A DNA stretch of 11,433 bases. Origin: an uncultured Bacteroides sp. Its GTDB lineage: Bacteria > Bacteroidota > Bacteroidia > Bacteroidales > Bacteroidaceae. The stretch spans positions 1 through 11,433 of the forward strand of contig CAJKOW010000054.1 of assembly GCA_905201685.1 (NCBI GenBank), written 5' to 3'. The notes beneath the pieces were generated by a model. That model ran no database searches, had not been told where the DNA came from, and was given only the letters and a program-made list of their open reading frames with translations. Positions within the stretch are counted from its first letter, which is position 1, and each line of letters opens with the position of its first letter. Of this stretch, positions 1 through 6,677 are shown in pieces. A program made the position numbers and the translations under genes.

Positions 1-191
1 GCATCAGCGGCAACAAGTTCTCGCAGAACCTGTATTACAACACCGGGAACGGCACCCCCTGCTACTACGGCAACATCAGCAGCATGGCCTGGCAGGCGGG
101 CAGCGAGACAACCACCCGCGGCTACAAGTTCACCTACGATAGACTGAACCGCATGCTGGATGCGGTCTATGGCGAAGAAATATATTTATGA
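1..191 (+). CDS. RHS/YD-repeat protein, C-terminal fragment (5' end outside window)
   Basis: An open frame enters from the left edge (first full codon at base 3) and ends at TGA 189-191, giving about 62 residues. The segment GYKFTYDRLNRMLDAVYGE is a typical YD repeat of RHS/wall-associated proteins, and the upstream part (NISSMAWQAGSETTTRGY) fits the same family. Such proteins are large secreted or surface shells that often carry variable C-terminal domains. Here the reading frame stops a few residues after the YD motif (tail EIYL), where family members normally continue with further YD repeats or a core domain, so this looks like a truncated copy or an RHS remnant. The segment is visibly richer in G and C than the gene next to it, which suggests a different origin. 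It overlaps the convergent regulator gene by 6 bases. Recognition of the family is fairly sure; truncation is an inference because the 5' part is not visible. Confidence 0.72.
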   Translation, partial: ISGNKFSQNLYYNTGNGTPCYYGNISSMAWQAGSETTTRGYKFTYDRLNRMLDAVYGEEIYL

Positions 192-767
192 ATTCGAACG
201 TACCCTGCTTAATGTTTCGGGGGTCATCAGCAGATAGGAAGCTATCTGGGAAAGAGGCGCTCTTTTGATGACTTCAGGATGTGTGCGCAACAGTAGGTTG
301 TAACGTTCTCGGGCAGTCTCAAAGCGCCAGGAATCTGCTTTCACTTGTGATACAATGAGTGAGTATTCCAATATCTTGCGATAGAACATATTGATTTCCC
401 ATGAGATCTCCGTGAGTTGCATCAATTTGTCGTATGGCAGTAAGTAAACGATGCAATCTTCTATGGCCTCAATCATAAGGTGGGTAGGCTCTTTTTTCAG
501 GGTGCTTTCAATGCACATCAGGATACATCCTTCATACGAGAAATGTTCAGTAACGTCTTTTCCGCCTTTGTAGTAGAATTGTCGCATCATACCTTTTCCT
601 ATCAGGACAATGTTGTGGCTGACTTGGCCTTCTTTCAGCATGATTTCCCCCTTTGCTACTTCTTTGCGGATAAGAATTTCCGCCAACATTCGTTTTGCAT
701 CGGGCAACATGCTGGGATAACGTGAATGGACAGCCAGATCGACTGTTTGTTTCAAAAGTTCGTCCAT
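186..767 (-). CDS. Crp/Fnr-family transcriptional regulator
   Basis: A 193-residue cytoplasmic DNA-binding protein, close to the usual Bacteroidetes Crp-like length. Residues about 25-125 form a cyclic-nucleotide-binding-type beta-barrel (KGEIMLKEGQVSHNIVLIGKG). A long dimer helix lies around 125-155 and a winged-helix HTH at 168-193 (LSQIASYLLMTPETLSRVRS). The recognition helix has E184-T-L-S187-R188, the E-x-x-S-R pattern that in FNR reads TTGAT half-sites, rather than the R-E-x-x-G-R of CRP. There is no N-terminal cysteine cluster like that of FNR, so an iron-sulfur oxygen sensor is unlikely and the ligand is unknown. I chose the ATG at 765-767; the frame can be extended three codons to a TTG at 774-776. 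It sits 138 bases downstream of the MATE gene on the same strand but has its own promoter. The stop lies 6 bases inside the RHS fragment, and the last few residues (SNS) may be altered by that junction. Confidence 0.88.
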   Translation of the reverse strand: MDELLKQTVDLAVHSRYPSMLPDAKRMLAEILIRKEVAKGEIMLKEGQVSHNIVLIGKGMMRQFYYKGGKDVTEHFSYEGCILMCIESTLKKEPTHLMIEAIEDCIVYLLPYDKLMQLTEISWEINMFYRKILEYSLIVSQVKADSWRFETARERYNLLLRTHPEVIKRAPLSQIASYLLMTPETLSRVRSNS

Positions 768-795
768 AGTCTGCAATTATTTGTTGTTTCGACAA

Positions 796-827
796 CAAAG
801 GTAACATTTAAAGGCTGAATGTCCAAA
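796..827 (-). promoter_or_regulatory. Promoter of the Crp/Fnr gene
   Basis: Read on the minus strand, TACCTTTG (803 down to 796) matches the Bacteroides -7 box TAnnTTTG, and TTTG (827 down to 824) matches the -33 box, with a 20-base spacer. Transcription would begin near base 792, giving a leader of about 25 bases before the ATG. The regulator can therefore be expressed independently of the MATE gene upstream. Confidence 0.75.
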
Positions 828-905
828 AAAGAATGTCTCGTTTTTGCAAAAGCTCTTACCGCTTCATGGCTTTGTAACATGGACCGATCTTGGTTTCAGT
901 TTTGC

Positions 906-2273
906 CTAAACTGCCTGATTCGTGTGTTGAGGAGCTTTTACAAAGCTTTTGCTGACCCATTTCATGCTATACCAACGGCGTACAAAGATAATTCCCCGAA
1001 TGTTTTCGTCTAACAGGAAAGCGGTCCACATGCCACAAATTCCCCATCCGAGTGGGATGCCGAAGAAGTAACCCAAGCCTACGGCTACGCTCCATTGGAC
1101 GACAAGACCGACATAAAAGGGATAATTGACATCGCCTGCTGCGCGAAGAGCGGCAGTCGCAAAGATGTTGATGGGACGTCCTATTTCAAGAATGATGTCG
1201 ATGAACAGGATGAGTACTCCTAAACGAATAATTTCGGGGTTTGAAGTAAGCCAGCCTAAAATGCCATGCCCGCATAAGGCAAGTACGGTCGAGAGAATAA
1301 CGGTGATCATGACCGATTTCTTCATGACGTATTTCCCCATTAAGAAAGCTGCGTGGGGCTTTCGTTCTCCGATCAGGTGTCCTATGCAGATGGCGCCTCC
1401 CTGTGCCATGGATATGCTGAACAAATAGGCAAACATGACAATGTTTACACAGTAAGTACGGGTGGCAAGCGCTTCGACGCCGAGCATGTTGATGAAATAA
1501 GTGATCACAACCTGTGAGGAGCTATATGATAATTGTTCGCCGGCCGAAGGCAGTCCGACTTTCATCAGATTCTTCAGCTCTATCCAAGGGAAAGGGCGGA
1601 AATAGGCGAGCGGGAAGCGGGAAATATGTTTGCGGAACAGGATGATGAAAAGCAGAACCATCGACACTCCCCGGCTAAAGGCTGTTGATATGGCAGCCCC
1701 TTCCACGCCAAGTTCCGGAAATCCGAAGCGGCCAAATATCAGTGAATAGTTCCCGATGATATTCAGTATATTCACTACCACCGTCACCATCATGGGGTAG
1801 ATGGCTTTATTGGCACTCCGTAGCGAAGCCGAAAGTGTCAGTGAAAGTGCCTGAAAGAAAGCGAATGCTCCCACAATTCTCATATAGGAAAGGCCGTCTT
1901 TCATTAGTTCCGGGGTAAGCCCCATCAGGCGCAGTATCGGACCGGCACCAAAATACAGGAACAGGCTGACTGTAACGCCAACTACAAAATTGACTAAAAT
2001 AGAAACTCCAACTACCTGCACTACCTTTTTCTGCAGGCGGGCACCAAGATATTGTGAGCATAGCACGGACGTTCCTAAATTGATTACTTCGAAAACCAGA
2101 AAAGTAAGCATGATGATTTGATTGACTACTCCGACGGCGGCTACGCTATTATCGGAATGTCGGCTCAGCATAATGGTATCAACGGCACCCAGCATCATGA
2201 TAAGCAATGTTTCGATGAATATCGGTGCGGCTAATTTGGCAAGGCGTTTTTTCAAACTTTCCTGTTGTATCAT
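906..2273 (-). CDS. MATE-family multidrug/sodium efflux transporter
   Basis: A 455-residue integral inner-membrane protein of normal MATE length, expected to have 12 transmembrane helices in two six-helix MatE halves. The N-terminal half shows the usual signature around residues 14-50 (APIFIETLLIMMLGAVDTIM, then VAAVGVVNQI), and the second half repeats the pattern (VGLPSAGEQLSYSSSQVVI). MATE proteins export cationic drugs, dyes or metabolites using a Na+ or H+ gradient; the substrate cannot be read from sequence. I chose the ATG at 2271-2273; an in-frame GTG two codons upstream (2277-2279) is possible. The gene is followed by the Crp/Fnr gene on the same strand with no obvious terminator, so read-through into the regulator is possible. 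Its promoter region carries a perfect FNR-type palindrome, so control by that regulator is an attractive inference. Confidence 0.93.
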   Translation of the reverse strand: MIQQESLKKRLAKLAAPIFIETLLIMMLGAVDTIMLSRHSDNSVAAVGVVNQIIMLTFLVFEVINLGTSVLCSQYLGARLQKKVVQVVGVSILVNFVVGVTVSLFLYFGAGPILRLMGLTPELMKDGLSYMRIVGAFAFFQALSLTLSASLRSANKAIYPMMVTVVVNILNIIGNYSLIFGRFGFPELGVEGAAISTAFSRGVSMVLLFIILFRKHISRFPLAYFRPFPWIELKNLMKVGLPSAGEQLSYSSSQVVITYFINMLGVEALATRTYCVNIVMFAYLFSISMAQGGAICIGHLIGERKPHAAFLMGKYVMKKSVMITVILSTVLALCGHGILGWLTSNPEIIRLGVLILFIDIILEIGRPINIFATAALRAAGDVNYPFYVGLVVQWSVAVGLGYFFGIPLGWGICGMWTAFLLDENIRGIIFVRRWYSMKWVSKSFVKAPQHTNQAV

Positions 2274-2394
2274 GGTCACAATTTTGTTGTTTTGGTTGGA
2301 CTCTTTTTGTTGATGTTACAATAATCTACAGATACATAGATATTTATGAGAGATTTACCGTTTCATGAACACCTTCTGTTCTCATAAAATTGTG

Positions 2395-2402
2395 CAAAGG
2401 TA
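2395..2402 (-). promoter_or_regulatory. -7 box of the MATE gene promoter
   Basis: TACCTTTG on the minus strand is a perfect TAnnTTTG box, identical to that of the Crp/Fnr gene. No TTTG is found 19-21 bases upstream, where the -33 box should be; the FNR-type palindrome occupies that neighbourhood instead. The predicted start near 2391 leaves a leader of about 115 bases. The missing -33 box suggests an activator-dependent promoter (inference). Confidence 0.65.
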
Positions 2403-2425
2403 GGAAAAAAGAGAGAATGGGTATA

Positions 2426-2439
2426 TTGATGTAAATCAA
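2426..2439. promoter_or_regulatory. FNR-type operator TTGAT-N4-ATCAA
   Basis: TTGATgtaaATCAA is a perfect copy of the FNR consensus palindrome. Its centre (2432.5) lies about 41.5 bases upstream of the predicted MATE transcription start, exactly where class II Crp/Fnr activators bind. It is also about 130 bases upstream of the divergent tRNA promoter start, too far for a simple activator role there. The nearby Crp/Fnr protein has the matching E-x-x-S-R helix. Confidence 0.6.
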
Positions 2440-2525
2440 GAAAAAATTTTCATCCTTTTATGTTTTGAAAGTTAGCCAATTAGCTTCTTGGAACTGATTG
2501 TGGTGAAAAAAATATGGGGGAAAGA

Positions 2526-2557
2526 TTTGCACAGTCCAAAAGTTTGCCCTACATTTG
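2526..2557 (+). promoter_or_regulatory. Promoter of the tRNA operon
   Basis: TTTG at 2526-2529 and TACATTTG at 2550-2557 match the Bacteroides -33 and -7 boxes with a 20-base spacer. The predicted start is near 2561, about 28 bases before the first tRNA. This is one of the two best promoter matches in the window, as expected for a stable-RNA operon. Confidence 0.8.
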
Positions 2558-2588
2558 CACCGCATTTGAGAAATAATGCAGGTTGAAA

Positions 2589-2675
2589 GGAAGTTTGGGT
2601 GAGTGGCTGAAACCACCAGTTTGCTAAACTGACGTACGGGTTACCGTACCGGGGGTTCGAATCCCCCAGCTTCCG
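2589..2675 (+). tRNA. tRNA-Ser(GCT)
   Basis: An 87-base class II tRNA with a long variable arm (GTACGGGTTACCGTAC) and a 7-bp acceptor stem GGAAGTT/AGCTTCC. The T-arm has the canonical TTCGAAT loop in a CGGGG/CCCCC-type stem. The anticodon loop TTGCTAA places GCT at 2623-2625, reading AGC and AGU serine codons. The 3' CCA is not encoded and must be added enzymatically. It is first of three closely spaced tRNAs. Confidence 0.95.
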
Positions 2676-2681
2676 CCTGAT

Positions 2682-2754
2682 GCACTCTTAGCTCAGTTGG
2701 TAGAGCAACTGACTCTTAATCAGTGGGTCCAGGGTTCGAATCCCTGAGGGTGTA
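2682..2754 (+). tRNA. tRNA-Lys(CTT)
   Basis: A 73-base class I tRNA with acceptor stem GCACTCT/AGGGTGT (the first pair is a G-U wobble), D-arm GCTCAGTTGGTAGAGC and T-arm CAGGG-TTCGAAT-CCCTG. The anticodon loop CTCTTAA places CTT at 2715-2717, reading lysine AAG. CCA is not encoded. It lies 6 bases after tRNA-Ser. Confidence 0.96.
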
Positions 2755-2767
2755 CAATCATAGTGAT

Positions 2768-2839
2768 GGTGGATTCGTCTAATGGTTAGGACACATGCCT
2801 CTCACGCATGCAATACGAGTTCGATTCTCGTATCCACTA
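2768..2839 (+). tRNA. tRNA-Glu(CTC)
   Basis: A 72-base tRNA with acceptor stem GGTGGAT/ATCCACT (first pair again G-U) and T-arm ACGAG-TTCGATT-CTCGT. The anticodon stem is CATGC/GCATG with loop CTCTCAC, giving anticodon CTC at 2801-2803 for glutamate GAG. CCA is not encoded. It lies 13 bases after tRNA-Lys and just before the operon terminator. Confidence 0.95.
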
Positions 2840-2855
2840 CGAAATAAAGATGAGG

Positions 2856-2890
2856 AGCGGTTACCTAAACAAAGGTGGACCGCTTTTTTT
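2856..2890 (+). terminator. Rho-independent terminator of the tRNA operon
   Basis: AGCGG (2856-2860) pairs with CCGCT (2880-2884), with inner pairing ACCT/AGGT, followed by a run of seven T. It lies 16 bases after tRNA-Glu and separates the tRNA operon from the transporter gene. Confidence 0.8.
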
Positions 2891-2923
2891 ATGGTTTTGT
2901 CTTCAGTCTCTGAAGAGAATGTG

Positions 2924-2931
2924 TATCTTTG
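2924..2931 (+). promoter_or_regulatory. -7 box for the transporter-fbp operon
   Basis: TATCTTTG matches TAnnTTTG. The nearest upstream TTTG (2896-2899) is 24 bases away, longer than the usual 19-21, so the -33 element is weak. The predicted start is near 2935, leaving a leader of about 60 bases. It lies directly after the tRNA terminator. Confidence 0.5.
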
Positions 2932-2996
2932 CATGAAACTTGGACTTTTGCAACAGGGTTTCTTGCTTGAAGTTGTTTTTCTAATCAAGAATTGTT

Positions 2997-4667
2997 TTGG
3001 ACTGGTTGTATAGTTTGTTCATTGAGCATTCCGCGTTGCAGGCGGTTGTTGTACTTTCGTTGATTTCCGCCATCGGTTTGGGCTTGGGGAAAGTGCGTAT
3101 TTGTGGCATTTCCCTGGGAGTGACTTTCGTGTTTTTCACAGGAATCTTATGTGGGCATTTCGGATTGTCCATCGATCCTCAAATGCTCAATTATGCTGAA
3201 AGTTTCGGCCTGGTTCTGTTTGTCTATGCTTTGGGACTTCAGGTAGGCCCCGGTTTTTTTAGTTCTTTCCGTCAAGGCGGTGTGCAATTGAACATGTTGG
3301 CCATTGGGGTTGTGCTGGTCGGAACATTGCTGGCCGTAATAGGCAGTTATGCCTGTGGCATTGCTTTGCCTGACATGGTGGGGATACTGTGTGGAGCTAC
3401 AACGAATACCCCTGCTTTGGGTGCTGCCCAGCAGACTTTAAAGCAATTGGGTATGGAAACAAGTGCTCCTGCTTTGGGGTGTGCGGTAACTTATCCTTTG
3501 GGAGTGGTGGGTGTCATTCTGGCTATATTGCTCATTCGTAAGGCATTGGTCCGTAAAGAAGATCTGGAGGTAAAGGAGAAAGAAAACGAGAATAAGACCT
3601 ATATCGCTGCTTTTCAAGTTCATAATCCTGCCATTTTCAACATGAGCATCAAGGAAATCGGTGCTTTAACGAATTATCCCAAATTTGTCATCTCCCGATT
3701 GTGGCGCGATGGAAATGTCTGCATCCCGACTTCTGATAAGGTTATTAAGGAAGGCGACCGTTTGTTGGTGATTACTTCTGAAAAGTATGCGCCGGCGTTG
3801 ACCGTATTGTTTGGTGAACAGGAGGATACAGACTGGAACAAAAAAGATATAGACTGGAATGCTATTGACAGTCAGTTGATATCGCAACGCATAGTTGTGA
3901 CCCGCCCCGAGTTGAACGGAAAGAAATTAGGTTCCCTGCATCTGCGTAATCATTATGGAATCAATATCAGTCGTGTGTATCGGAGTGGAGTGCAACTGCT
4001 TGCTACGGCCGAACTGACCTTACAGTTGGGCGATCGTCTCACGGTAGTAGGTGAGGCCGCTTCTATTCACAATGTGGAGAAAGTGTTGGGTAATGCCATC
4101 AAAAGTCTGAAAGAACCGAATCTGATTGCAGTGTTTGTTGGCATTATCTTGGGTTTGGCTTTAGGAGCCATACCAATCAGCATTCCCGGCATCAGTGCTC
4201 CGGTTAAGTTGGGACTGGCCGGAGGCCCCATCATAGTCGGTATTCTGATAGGAACGTTTGGTCCCCGGATGCATATGGTGACTTATACAACGCGCAGCGC
4301 CAATCTGATGCTTCGTGCGTTAGGGCTGGCACTCTATTTAGCCTGTTTGGGGTTGGATGCCGGCGAGCATTTCTTCGAGACGGTTTTCAGGCCTGAAGGT
4401 GCATTGTGGGTTGCTGTTGGGTTTGGCTTGACAATAATCCCGGTGTTGATTGTGGGTGTCATAGCATTCAAGTGGTTTAAAGTCGATTTCGGTTCAGTGA
4501 CGGGTATGCTCTGTGGAAGCATGGCCAATCCGATGGCTTTGAACTATGCGAACGATACCATTCCGGGCGATAATCCTTCGGTAGCATACGCTACGGTTTA
4601 TCCGTTGTGCATGTTTATCCGAGTGATTATAGCCCAGGTGTTGCTAATGTTTTTCTTACATGGTTGA
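2997..4667 (+). CDS. AspT/YidE-type transporter with paired RCK_C domains
   Basis: A 556-residue inner-membrane protein of the aspartate-alanine exchanger superfamily layout. About five to six hydrophobic helices (residues 13-180) precede two cytosolic RCK_C/TrkA-C domains (about 203-272 and 297-365), followed by about five to six more helices (375-555). The two membrane halves each carry a family signature: GATTNTPAL at 133-141 and GSMANPMAL at 507-515. The RCK_C pair usually binds a regulatory ligand. The substrate is unknown; characterised relatives exchange aspartate for alanine or similar acids. The start is unusual: an in-frame stop at 2982-2984 and the lack of any early ATG make TTG at 2997 the only sensible start. 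Only 22 bases separate its stop from fbp, with no visible promoter between, so the two probably form an operon. Confidence 0.9.
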   Translation: MDWLYSLFIEHSALQAVVVLSLISAIGLGLGKVRICGISLGVTFVFFTGILCGHFGLSIDPQMLNYAESFGLVLFVYALGLQVGPGFFSSFRQGGVQLNMLAIGVVLVGTLLAVIGSYACGIALPDMVGILCGATTNTPALGAAQQTLKQLGMETSAPALGCAVTYPLGVVGVILAILLIRKALVRKEDLEVKEKENENKTYIAAFQVHNPAIFNMSIKEIGALTNYPKFVISRLWRDGNVCIPTSDKVIKEGDRLLVITSEKYAPALTVLFGEQEDTDWNKKDIDWNAIDSQLISQRIVVTRPELNGKKLGSLHLRNHYGINISRVYRSGVQLLATAELTLQLGDRLTVVGEAASIHNVEKVLGNAIKSLKEPNLIAVFVGIILGLALGAIPISIPGISAPVKLGLAGGPIIVGILIGTFGPRMHMVTYTTRSANLMLRALGLALYLACLGLDAGEHFFETVFRPEGALWVAVGFGLTIIPVLIVGVIAFKWFKVDFGSVTGMLCGSMANPMALNYANDTIPGDNPSVAYATVYPLCMFIRVIIAQVLLMFFLHG

Positions 4668-4689
4668 AAATATAAACAGATAATTCATT

Positions 4690-6675
4690 ATGGGAACTAT
4701 TACTCCGGAAAGTATAGTAGGCGATTTACGCTATCTGCAGCTACTCTCACGCAGTTTTCCTACGATAGCTGATGCCAGTACGGAAATTATTAATCTGGAA
4801 GCAATTTTAAATCTTCCTAAGGGTACAGAACATTTTTTGACCGATATTCATGGTGAGTACGAAGCTTTTCAGCATGTGTTGAAGAACGGTTCGGGAGCCG
4901 TGAAGCGGAAGGTGAATGAAATTTTCGGGCATACATTGCGTGAAAGTGAGAAGAAAGAACTTTGTACGCTGATTTACTATCCGGAAGAGAAACTTCAATT
5001 AGTGAAGGAACGCGAACAGGACCTGGAAGACTGGTATCAGATTACTTTGAACCAGCTTGTCAAGGTATGCCAGAATGTTTCATCCAAATACACACGTTCG
5101 AAAGTACGGAAGGCTTTACCCAAAGAATTCTCGTACATCATTCAGGAATTGCTGCACGAATCGAGTATTGAGCCCAACAAGCATGCTTATATCAATGTCA
5201 TTATCAGTACGATTATCTCGACAAAGCGTGCCGACGATTTCATCATTGCCATGTGTAATCTTATTCAGCGGCTGACGATTGACTTGTTGCATATTGTTGG
5301 GGACATTTACGATCGTGGCCCCGGGGCTCATATCATTATGGATACGCTCTGTGATTATCACAATTTCGATATTCAATGGGGTAATCATGATATTCTGTGG
5401 ATGGGTGCAGCCTCAGGTAACGATGCCTGCATTGCGAATGTGATCCGTATGTCTATGCGTTATGCCAATCTGGCTACATTGGAAGATGGTTATGGCATCA
5501 ATCTGTTGCCACTTGCCACTTTTGCCATGGATACTTATGGAGACGATCCTTGTTCTATTTTCACTCCCAAAATGAATTTTGCTGATGGCGAGTACAATGA
5601 AAAGACGTTGAGGCTGATCACGCAAATGCATAAGGCCATTACCATCATACAACTGAAACTGGAGGCTGAAATAATCAGCCGAAGGCCGGAATTCGGAATG
5701 GAAGACCGTAAGCTGTTGCATAAGATCGACTTTACAAGAGGAGTTTTTATCTACGAAGGAAAAGAATATCCCCTGCGTGACACTAATTTGCCGACTGTTG
5801 ATCCGGCCGATCCATATCGTCTGACCGATGAAGAACGGGAGTTGATGGACAAGATTCATGCTTCGTTCATGAACAGTGAGAAATTGAAGAAACACATGCG
5901 CTGTCTCTTTACGTACGGTGGAATGTATCTGGTGTGCAACAGCAATCTGTTGTATCATGCTTCGGTACCACTGAACGAAGACGGAAGTTTCAAGCACGTT
6001 CGCATCGGGATGAAAGAATATTGGGGACATAAATTGTTGCTGAAGACCGACCAGTTGATAAGGACGGCATATTTCGATGAAGATTGCGAGGAAAAACGTT
6101 TTGCCTTGGATTATGTCTGGTACATGTGGTGTGGTCCCGATGCGCCCTCTTTCGATAAAAATAAAATGGCTACATTCGAACGCTACTTTATAGCGGATAA
6201 GGAGTTGCAGAAGGAAACGAAAGGTTACTATTACACGCTGCGTAACCGGGCGGATATCTGTGATAACATATTACGCGAGTTTGGAGTAGAGCCGGGTCCC
6301 CATTCACACATCATTAACGGGCATGTACCCGTACAAACCATTAAAGGCGAAAAGCCTATCAAGGCCGATGGGAAATTATTAGTGATAGATGGTGGTTTTT
6401 CGAAGGCTTATCAACCGGAAACAGGAATTGCCGGATATACATTGGTATATCATTCGCACGGGCTGCAATTAGTTCAGCATGAGCCCTTCCAAAGTCGTCA
6501 GAAGGCAATTGAGGAAGGCCTGGATATTAAATCGACCACTTTCGTTATCGAATTTAATTCTCAGCGGATGATGGTGAAAGATACGGATAAGGGCCGGGTA
6601 CTGACTACACAGATTCGTGATCTGGAAAAATTGCTTGTAGCCTATCGTACGGGCTTTATCAAGGAAAAAGAGTGA
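4690..6675 (+). CDS. fbp: Fructose-1,6-bisphosphatase, class III
   Basis: A 661-residue cytoplasmic enzyme that hydrolyses fructose 1,6-bisphosphate to fructose 6-phosphate, the committed step of gluconeogenesis (EC 3.1.3.11). It belongs to the class III family known from Firmicutes and Bacteroidetes, whose length is about 640-670 residues. The calcineurin-like metallophosphatase motifs are intact: TDIHGE at 51-56, VGDIYDRG at 203-210 and WGNHD at 230-234 supply the metal-binding Asp, His and Asn residues. A later HIINGHVPV block near residue 540 gives further metal-binding histidines. The ATG start at 4690 lies 22 bases after the transporter stop. Its 3' end is only 2 bases from the end of the convergent repeat-protein gene. 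No truncation or frameshift is seen. The family assignment is very secure. Confidence 0.97.
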   Translation: MGTITPESIVGDLRYLQLLSRSFPTIADASTEIINLEAILNLPKGTEHFLTDIHGEYEAFQHVLKNGSGAVKRKVNEIFGHTLRESEKKELCTLIYYPEEKLQLVKEREQDLEDWYQITLNQLVKVCQNVSSKYTRSKVRKALPKEFSYIIQELLHESSIEPNKHAYINVIISTIISTKRADDFIIAMCNLIQRLTIDLLHIVGDIYDRGPGAHIIMDTLCDYHNFDIQWGNHDILWMGAASGNDACIANVIRMSMRYANLATLEDGYGINLLPLATFAMDTYGDDPCSIFTPKMNFADGEYNEKTLRLITQMHKAITIIQLKLEAEIISRRPEFGMEDRKLLHKIDFTRGVFIYEGKEYPLRDTNLPTVDPADPYRLTDEERELMDKIHASFMNSEKLKKHMRCLFTYGGMYLVCNSNLLYHASVPLNEDGSFKHVRIGMKEYWGHKLLLKTDQLIRTAYFDEDCEEKRFALDYVWYMWCGPDAPSFDKNKMATFERYFIADKELQKETKGYYYTLRNRADICDNILREFGVEPGPHSHIINGHVPVQTIKGEKPIKADGKLLVIDGGFSKAYQPETGIAGYTLVYHSHGLQLVQHEPFQSRQKAIEEGLDIKSTTFVIEFNSQRMMVKDTDKGRVLTTQIRDLEKLLVAYRTGFIKEKE

Positions 6676-6677
6676 AC

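Larger units (their letters stand above)
2280..2588. other. Divergent intergenic region between MATE gene and tRNA operon
   Basis: This stretch of about 310 bases holds the MATE leader (2274-2391), the MATE -7 box, the FNR-type palindrome and the tRNA operon promoter, each listed separately. The remainder (about 2440-2525) is AT-rich and shows no convincing gene, repeat or hairpin. Confidence 0.6.

Noticed and set aside
2318..2380. Thirteen-codon reading frame in the MATE leader (minus strand) as a regulatory leader peptide
   Set aside because: It is short, has no ribosome-binding or codon-run signature, and such frames are common by chance in a leader of 115 bases.
2795..3013. 72-residue plus-strand frame across tRNA-Glu and the transporter leader
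   Set aside because: It overlaps a certain tRNA and a terminator. Its internal ATG (2933) falls at the predicted transcription start, so it would not be translated from that promoter.
5413..6030. 205-residue minus-strand frame inside fbp
   Set aside because: It is a shadow of the secure fbp frame, with no recognisable domain or promoter.
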